A DNA stretch of 64,000 nucleotides from Aquila chrysaetos chrysaetos (taxonomy: Eukaryota; Chordata; Aves; Accipitriformes; Accipitridae). The stretch lies in contig NC_044006.1 in assembly GCF_900496995.4 (NCBI RefSeq), forward strand, positions 32,177,120 to 32,241,119, written 5' to 3'. A program made the translations under genes and the position numbers. Below, in pieces: positions 56,666 through 64,000 of the stretch. A model generated the notes under the pieces. It was not told the DNA's origin. It worked only from the letters and a program-made list of their open reading frames with translations, and did no database searches. Positions within the stretch are counted from its first letter, which is position 1, and each line of letters begins with the position of its first letter.

Positions 56666-59600
56666 TGTCAGGAAAGATTCATGAGCCCCTGTGTTGGTCA
56701 GGCCCTATTTTCAGCAGCCACAATTCAAAGCTTTCAGATTAAATACTGCCCGATTAATATATGTGTTAATACATACGTTTTCTCCCATCCTACTGTCATG
56801 GTGACAGAGGACTTTCCCTAATGCAAAGGTATATAAACAGTCAATACAGTGTCTTTGTGGACCCAACTCAAGCATATGCCAATAACTCCTTTCAGGAAAC
56901 GAAACAGATTGCTTCTGTCTTGTTTTCTCTCTTTTTTTGGGGGGAAATGTTCTGTGCATCAGCTTGTGTTCATTTTTTCCTTGTTTCTGTCTAGTCCCAC
57001 AGATTAGAGCTGAAGGTTTGCTGAGATGCTCTGAGGGAAATGAAGTCGTATTCAAGCTCGATGCCCCCCAGGCTCGGGACACCAGTGCATCCACAGTGAA
57101 TCTGGGAGAGCAGGCTCTGTCTGCAGCGACTGGCCTGTTCCCATGCAGAGGTAGGAAGCGAGTTTTCTGTCTCTGGAAAGGTCTAGGAGAGAGCCGCAGT
57201 AACGCTCTGCGGGGAGCCAGGGCACACAGCACCCATGCAAACCACACCAGCCGCGTGCTATGATGTGAATCACGGGCAGCACCACTCTGCGCGCCCGCCT
57301 GGCACCATCCGCGCTCCCTTTCAGAAGCCTCCCGAAAAGTCGCCGGACTGCAGTTGTTTTAAGCCACACACAGAGCTGCGGATGGTGCAGGAAAACCCGT
57401 GTTCACCCTGGCCCTGCCTGCGAGGTGCGGGAGCAGGCAGGGAGGAGCTGGGCTGTCTAAGCTGGCTGCAGAGCCCCACTGCGGCCCCTCGCCTCTCCCA
57501 AAGCACCTCCCGAGTAAGATGAGCTCGGACAACTCCTGCTCAAGAGGCCAAGGGAGGGAGCCAACTAGCTCCCTGAACCACCAACGCTACTTCTTAGCCC
57601 CTCTAAGCCCAAATAATTTGAGCAGTAATTTTGCAGCTGTTCAGGATTTTTTTTTCTGTCATGCTAGGCACAGTTTCCAGTGGAGTTTTCCCAGGCTTGC
57701 CTGTGGCTTTTCCTAGCCACCTTCTATGAATGTGGTAGCATGGCTGGACGGTAAAACAAAGTCTTTGTCAAGAAGGAGCAAGGAGCAAAGAGTGTCACGA
57801 TCACCAGCTAACATGGTTTCATGGTCAGACAAACCCGTTACCTTCCTGAGGAGACCACGGCATCTGTGCTGGCAGGGCACATTTGGGTGTCTCCAAGGCA
57901 ACGGGTGCAGCACCATATGCCATTTTGATTTTGAAAAGTGTATCATTTAGAGGGACTGCTTTACACATTAGATGAGAAACTGTCTCAACAACAGATCTCA
58001 AAATGAGACATCGGTGCTAAAGCTTTTTTATGCTGGGGGGTGGGATTGTTCTTCATCCAACATCCAGTATTTTTAACCAATGATCAAGTTAAGGATACAC
58101 AGACACACACACGCATTTATTTGCTTGTAAAGTTTGCAGATGGTGCAGGATTAGGGGGATAGTAAGTAGTAAAGAGAGATCTGCATCTCTTGATTTACAC
58201 GATCATGGTCCAAGAAAAGGGTGTTTCTGATTAATCCGAGTGCTGGGGTTTGTATCTAGAAGGGAGAAAGAGTGGAAGAAAAAATTGGACTTTTATTGAG
58301 AGAGTGGGGATCTCTGCCTCAGGAAGGACGGACTCTGAAAAGGACAGAGGTGTCTAGGATGAGATACAGGTAGAAACTCAGTGTTGAAGTTCAAGCTGCT
58401 ATAGCAGCTGCTGGGAGTGAGCGAACCCAGGGGGACGGGTCTCCTATGGGGCACGCAGGACATGCCGCCCGGGTGGGTTCGGGTTGTCACGACATGGGTG
58501 GGCTCTCAGCGACTGTCCGCTCTCACACAAGACTGAAGTTCAGTTATTTCCAAAAGCTGGTGGAGGAGGGAGGCCGACAGACCCTCTGCGGTGCGGAGCG
58601 ATCATAAAAGCTGCCTTTTCTTGGGGGAGCAGGCTAGGAAATGGTTGCTTCTCTAATAACCCAGTAAATCTCTTGGACACAGGACATGGGTGGTAAGAAC
58701 TATTTCTGGCTGAAGATGGGAGAGCTTTAAAAATAGCCCTGAGAAATTAACAAATTAAAAGAAAACCCTAACTCATTTGAATCTTCACAGTTCGTGTCCT
58801 GCAAAAACAATGCTCCAGTCTGACAAGCGATCCAGAGTTTCCAGCGCTTATCTAAAATGTAAACCGGAGGAATGAGTAATCACCTCTGAAGGACTTAATA
58901 ACTCTTTGTCCCTTCCTCCATATACTCGCATTTGAGTCATCATAGCAAGGAGGATACAATAGGTATTTGTGGGAGGCATAAAGCCTGCCCGCTCAGGGAA
59001 CGTATGGTTCCTCTGCAGATGTTACTGTTTTCTCTGGCATCTTAAACACTGCTTATAAAGAATTTCTCTCCCTTTGGGCTGTGACCCCCAGCTTTTTGTC
59101 TTGAGTCAGACAAATGGAGACAAAAGCATCCTGGCAGCATTAATTTACTCTAATTATCGGATTGGGGGTGTGCAACTTCTTCAGCATATTTATGAAAATT
59201 CAGTGTGTTCCGTAAGTGACCTGGGTGGGCTTATTTCCATGTGAACAATGAAGAAAACCTGGGAGATAAAAGTCTGTTCCCACACACAACGCATTGAACG
59301 AAATCACCCACATCCAGCATTTTGTCTACCTTAGGGACTTGGCGCTTGTCCCCCTTTAGGGACAGTGGCTGGGGAAGCAGGGCACGAGAATTCATCACGC
59401 TCTGAAACCAGATGCAAAACTCAATTTTGCAGCTCGTCTGCTTCTCAACATCTTCTGGGTCCCAGCACCAGACTCAGAGCCACAGTGCTGAGTGGGAGCC
59501 CAGCTCTCTCCCCGTTCTGCTTGATCCTTATAGCCTTAATTTCCCATCTTTTTCACAGCTGCTGCAAAGGAAGGCTGAAGTATCAGGGTCTCCTCTATAG

Positions 59601-62600
59601 CCTATTCCTTAGTAAAGTATTGAGGCCCATTACCAACAGATATAAGAGATAGCAGGGAAAAGAAGAGAAATTTGAAGGCTTTCTGAGCGGTTTGTTTGTA
59701 ATCAGTGGTGGATAGGCAGTGATTTATCTGGGTAGGGTTTGGTCTCAGAAATCCATTCAAGCTTATAATTATCTTGGCATATGTAGAAAGTCATATTTGT
59801 AGTCCCTCAAACCCATTAAAGCCTCACACTTTTCTAAAAGGGAGAAAAAAACCCTTCAACTTTACTTTCTCAGAGGTGGAATAGCTTTCTGTTCCTTGTC
59901 AGCTCTTGAAATCTGTCTCCTCTCCGCTGCCTGTCTTTAGCTCCCAAGGGAGAAAGAATGGAGGTCCACTGGGACAGAAAGGGAAAGAAAAAAATATTTC
60001 TGGGGAAAAAAAAAAAATGAGTCAACGTATTTCCATCCTTTTGCAACAGGTATTTCTCTGTGAGGACATGCGAGGGGAAAGGTGAGTCAATCTGTGAAAT
60101 GAAGGCAGGATTATAGCAGAAGCTTTTGCTAATGTCTATAGTGGTGACATTTTGGGAAGCACAGAGGTCCCTGTGCTGCTGCAGGTATACCAGAGCCCAT
60201 GGCCGCCTTTGCTCTCCATCGGTTTCCTTGGGCTCTGCCCCGCTACTAGTTTTCCCTCAGGGAGAGGTCTCCGCTCTTCTACTTCAAAGTACTTGCTCAT
60301 GGCTAAGCTGGATCTGCCCGGTGATACCAGCAAATTGAGAAAATGTCTGTACGGTCTAGCGTGAGCCTCAGGGGAGCCCCTCTTGCTGCTGCTCTGTGCC
60401 TTGCAACCAGGACTAAACAGCTTTTCCTCTTGCCTAAGTGCAAGGCGAGAGGGAGCAAGCTCAGGAGATCTTTGATATTGGAAATCGTGGGTCATATGGC
60501 CTGAGACCCTAATATGAGACCTGACTGTTTTGGAGGCCCGTGTTTTGTCTGTAAGCTGGGTGCAGTCCCACCTCCCTGCTCTCCTCTGTATCCTTTTGCT
60601 GCCTACACCATATGGGAGTTTCTTGGAGCAGGGACCATCCCTCGTCCTGCAGAGGTGGCATCAGTCTGAGCGAAGGACTGGCCTCAGCTAAAATCAGGGA
60701 AACCTCAGGGAAATCTGCGTGTGAATGAGCGATTGAGCTCTGTTTTGAGCTGTAGGCATGGCTGTGGGAACGTAGGCAGGGGTGGTTAGGGGCTAGAAAA
60801 GAAAAAAAGAGAGAGAAGAAAAGCAGTTTCCACTATTCAGGTAATTACTGATTTTCCAGAATGAAGTAGAAGCGATGCTACCGATGGGGGCCGGGGCTGC
60901 GCTGACGGGCTCAGGACTACCCAGCTGAGGTACAACATAGGAATGGCTCTGTGGATTTGGGGGGACATCCTGGGCCTCCTCAGCAAATGGGTGCATAGCA
61001 CACTTGGTTCTCAGGTCTCACTGCATTTTTAATCTGATTTTTGCACTGTGAACATCATTAAAAAACTTCTGGAGGGGAAGGAGGGGAGCAGAAATCAAAT
61101 CAAAATTTCAAAATGCTGAGATTGGAGCATTTGTTTTGAGGCTCAGTGGATTTAACATACTGGTTTGGCCACTGATCCCTTAAGTCTGCCTCCCACAGCA
61201 GCCATCCATGCCTGTTTCTGATGGCAAATTCCTCAAATGTCAGGCATGCATTTTAAATGGTTATGTGTATGGAGAGGCAATCCAGAGAGACCAGCCGGAG
61301 CACTTGGCCTGTCAGTCAAGGCTCGCAATGCCACTGCACCGACAAGAATCATTTTGACAGAAAATTGCATATAAATTGAATAATTTCAAAATTACGAAAG
61401 GGAGATGAAAGCAAATGCTTCCGAAATGAAGTGCCACCGACGAGTCGTGACGTGCAGAGTTCAGCCTCGGGAGCCCTGCAGATCCCTCCTCCGGCACTCG
61501 GCTGCCGCCTGCCCGACAGCCACGGGCTCGGTCCATCTTTGTGCTGAGGCTGATACTAGGTTATTGCTAATTACCTAATACTACTAATTATATTAGAAAT
61601 ATTAGGTTATTAGCTGCCCCAGGGGACTGACCTAAAGAAAAATGTTCTAACATGTCCAGCGCTGTAGTGCCCAGGACAGCCGGGGGGTCAGTGAGCTCAG
61701 CGGCAGCAGTGGGGGGGCCCAGGACTTAGTTTCCATACCCCTTTCTCCCACCCAAGGGTGCCGTAGAGGGGTGTGTGCTGAAGCCAAAATCAGACTCACT
61801 GCTTTTGTGTGTAACCTTCAATCCACTTCTTTTCCTAGCTCTAGATTCGAGTAGCAATGAAAGGTGTTGGGAGATGTACCATATTAAAAACAAAATGCTC
61901 TCGATGAACCAAGGGGGTGTGAAGGAGCTGGGGTGCTGGGACTAGCAGAAACCTGTGCTGGGCACAGCATCGTGTTGCAGTCGTTGCTTATGCTGATCAC
62001 ATGAAATGTCACTGTAGGACCGTGCATGGTCGGTGAGCTAGAGCTGGGCTCGGGGACACAGGAGCCTCCTCCCGGGCTCTGCCACTGCCCTCCCGTGCTA
62101 CCTTGGTCAAGTCACTTGGCCAACTTTCCCTAAGCTGCCTCCTCTTGTCTTTTTAGACTATCGTGTCTTCAGCGTCCTTCACAATAGTTTGTACTGCACC
62201 TTTATGGGACTTTAAAAAATGCAAATATCATTAAAGAATAATGCTGATCAGCCCTGTTTGATTTACAGTTTCCTGGCTGAGGTAGTTGCCCAGGTTGGAG
62301 AGCTGGAAACCCCCCACGCCTGAGACACAGTGTTCCTCCTGTCCCCAAGCCGGGCTGTCGGGGGCTGGAGCTGGGACAGGGCTGGGGCAAGTGACGGCAT
62401 CTCCTGGCACAGTGGGGGACTGATGGATTTTGCTTGGCCATAGCCCAGGGCTGGAAGGGGGAAGTTATATGAAGGAAAAAACCCGCTTTGCAGACTGACA
62501 GCTGCCTGTATGCCCTGCTTGGCCATGGAGGGCTGGCGGAATGTGCTGCTTTCCAAAGCGATGCCTCCACCTCCTCTTCTCCCAGAGGCCTGAGGAAATG

Positions 62601-64000
62601 GCATTTAGGATGCACCCTACACCCGCCTGCTGAGGGGGAGCTGCGTTGGCCGGGCACTGCGGGGCTCACTGTGCCGCAGACGTGCCGCGCGGCGCTGGTG
62701 GGTGCGAGGGTCTCCTTCCCCAGGTCACCCCTCTCCTAGCTGCCTGTGGGTACTGTGCGCAGAAAAGCAGGCGCCTGAGCACCCTAAAAAATGGTTTTAA
62801 TGCGTTAATGCCTTTTAAGCGGGTAAGAAAACTTCTCCCAGAGCTGCATCTGCTCCAGGCGCTGATGTGGTACAGCTCTTTGCTGGGCTGTTACTGAAGG
62901 GCAAAGCAAAGTTAATAAAAACCTGCAAAGGGCATTTTCTTGGGCACCTGTGAGCAGATCTGTAGTTCGCCTTCCCGGCTCTGGGGCCAACATGATTCCT
63001 GGGGCTCTGCCTGTCCCTCTGCTTGTCTGGCACTGTGGTCACTGGGAGCTTGGGAGGAGCACGTGTCCTCAGCCTCCTTTACCTGTGCCTCCTGGCTCAA
63101 ATCGGTCCTCGGTATTAAAAAAAAAAAAAAAAAAGAAAAAAAGCAGCAAGAAGGGCTTTTATTGTGAAAAAGAGACTCTTCAAATGCCTGTTCCCCCCTT
63201 CCCAGCCTCTCCACTCCCCTCCCCACAGGGAGGTGGGTCTGGGATGATGCAGAGTTTGAAAACTCGCAGCTGAAGTTTGAAGGGTGTCCTCCTGCCCGGG
63301 GCGGGGGGAACCGGAGGCACCCACCGGTGTGTTGTGGCAGGGACCCGGCAGCCCCCGGCAATGCGGAGTCGGGCAGCAGGGATTGCGGAGAGTCTGGAGG
63401 GGCACCCCTGGGTGACAGCCTCCGGCTGTGGTGGAGAGGAGGCAGGCTGATTAGTTGCTGGAGGATTATTATTATTATTTTTTTAATCATTGCTTTTTTT
63501 TTTTTATTTATTTTTGTATTTTCTGTGGGTTCCTGGTGTTGCATGGAAGCGGTGCAGGTGGCCGGTGCCCAGCTCAGGAGGTGACAGTGTGCTGCGGGCG
63601 GTGAAGCACACGAGGAGGAGCGCATCAGCCGGTGCTGCGAGACATGGTAGGATTTAGGGGTTTCCTTTCTGAGCCAGTGGCGGGAAACGATGCTGGGTCT
63701 GCTCGGGGACACCAACCCCATGGGACGAGGTGCAAGGCCGTGTCCCAGCTGTCTCCATCCTGGGTGCAAGTCCAGCGGGACCCCTCTGAGGGTAGGGGCA
63801 TGGTGAGGCAAGCAAGGCACGGACCTGGTCCGACATGTGTCTGTCCTTAATGGTGGACAAAGCGGATTGTAAGGATGCCTGTACAGGCAGTGCCTGTGGC
63901 TGCTGTAGCTAAATGCACTGCTGTTGGCCAGGGAGGCAAAATCCACCTTTTTTAAGAGCCTGGGTCACATCACTTCAGGCAGGTGACGAGCAAATAGGCA
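56666..64000. other. Intergenic DNA, no gene recognised
   Basis: No exon with family similarity was found. It holds an AT-rich homeobox-like cluster (61546-61615), a MIR-like relic (62070-62140), an 18-A run (63117-63134) and a short ATT repeat (about 63464-63480). Frames such as 62912-63946 on the minus strand cross poly(A) and simple repeats and are not convincing. Confidence 0.5.
62070..62140 (+). mobile_element. Ancient MIR-like SINE remnant
   Basis: GGGCTCTGCCACTGCCCTCC followed by CTACCTTGGTCAAGTCACTT parallels the MIR stretch GGCTCTGCCACT ... GACCTTGGGCAAGTCACTT. Short and diverged. Confidence 0.5.

Noticed and set aside
62912-63946. 344-codon minus-strand frame at the window end
   Set aside because: It runs through an 18-base poly(A) run and an ATT simple repeat, is of low-complexity composition in places, and shows no recognisable domain.

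Overview
This is bird nuclear DNA. Two vertebrate genes, both on the + strand, can be assembled exon by exon. They are ENTPD3 (an ecto-nucleoside triphosphate diphosphohydrolase; coding span 21685-39826) and RPL14 (large-subunit ribosomal protein eL14; coding span 47040-50440). ENTPD3 followed directly by RPL14 on the same strand is the order I know from human chromosome 3p22. The repeats point to birds: CR1 LINE 3' ends with the typical 'AATCATAGAATCA' tail, a multicopy LTR family that I associate with bird genomes, few SINEs, and only very old MIR-like remnants. I cannot name the species.

Layout. 1-4747 is intergenic, with nothing recognisable except a short AT microsatellite. 4753-8659 is a complete two-LTR endogenous retrovirus with matching 5-bp target duplications (CAAGT). 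Its internal region is only about 2.7 kb, with no protease, reverse transcriptase or RNase H. It holds one uninterrupted 694-codon frame made of a hydrophobic N-terminal part, a 30-bp minisatellite and a retroviral integrase with the HHCC and D,D-35-E residues in place. 8665-20570 is intergenic, with one CR1 fragment and a diverged local duplication. A CpG island at about 20570-21460 marks the ENTPD3 promoter and first, non-coding exon. ENTPD3 coding exons follow from 21.7 to 39.8 kb; one solo LTR lies antisense in an intron. 39.9-46.4 kb is intergenic, with a second solo LTR that has a perfect 5-bp target duplication. A CpG island at 46.45-47.45 kb carries two NRF1-type sites and a 5'-TOP start, and drives RPL14 (six exons). 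50.5-64 kb is intergenic, with old CR1 and MIR-like relics, a strong perfect hairpin and an AT-rich homeobox-like cluster.

How the genes work: ENTPD3 makes a two-pass plasma-membrane ectoenzyme that hydrolyses extracellular ATP and ADP. RPL14 is a housekeeping 60S ribosomal protein. Nothing suggests that they function together; they are neighbours by conserved synteny. The most unusual item is the retrovirus: its two LTRs differ at about 10% of sites by eye over the first 300 bp, yet the 2.1-kb reading frame has no stop or frameshift. That could be selection, recombination between unlike copies, or chance, and it is the best candidate here for something undescribed.
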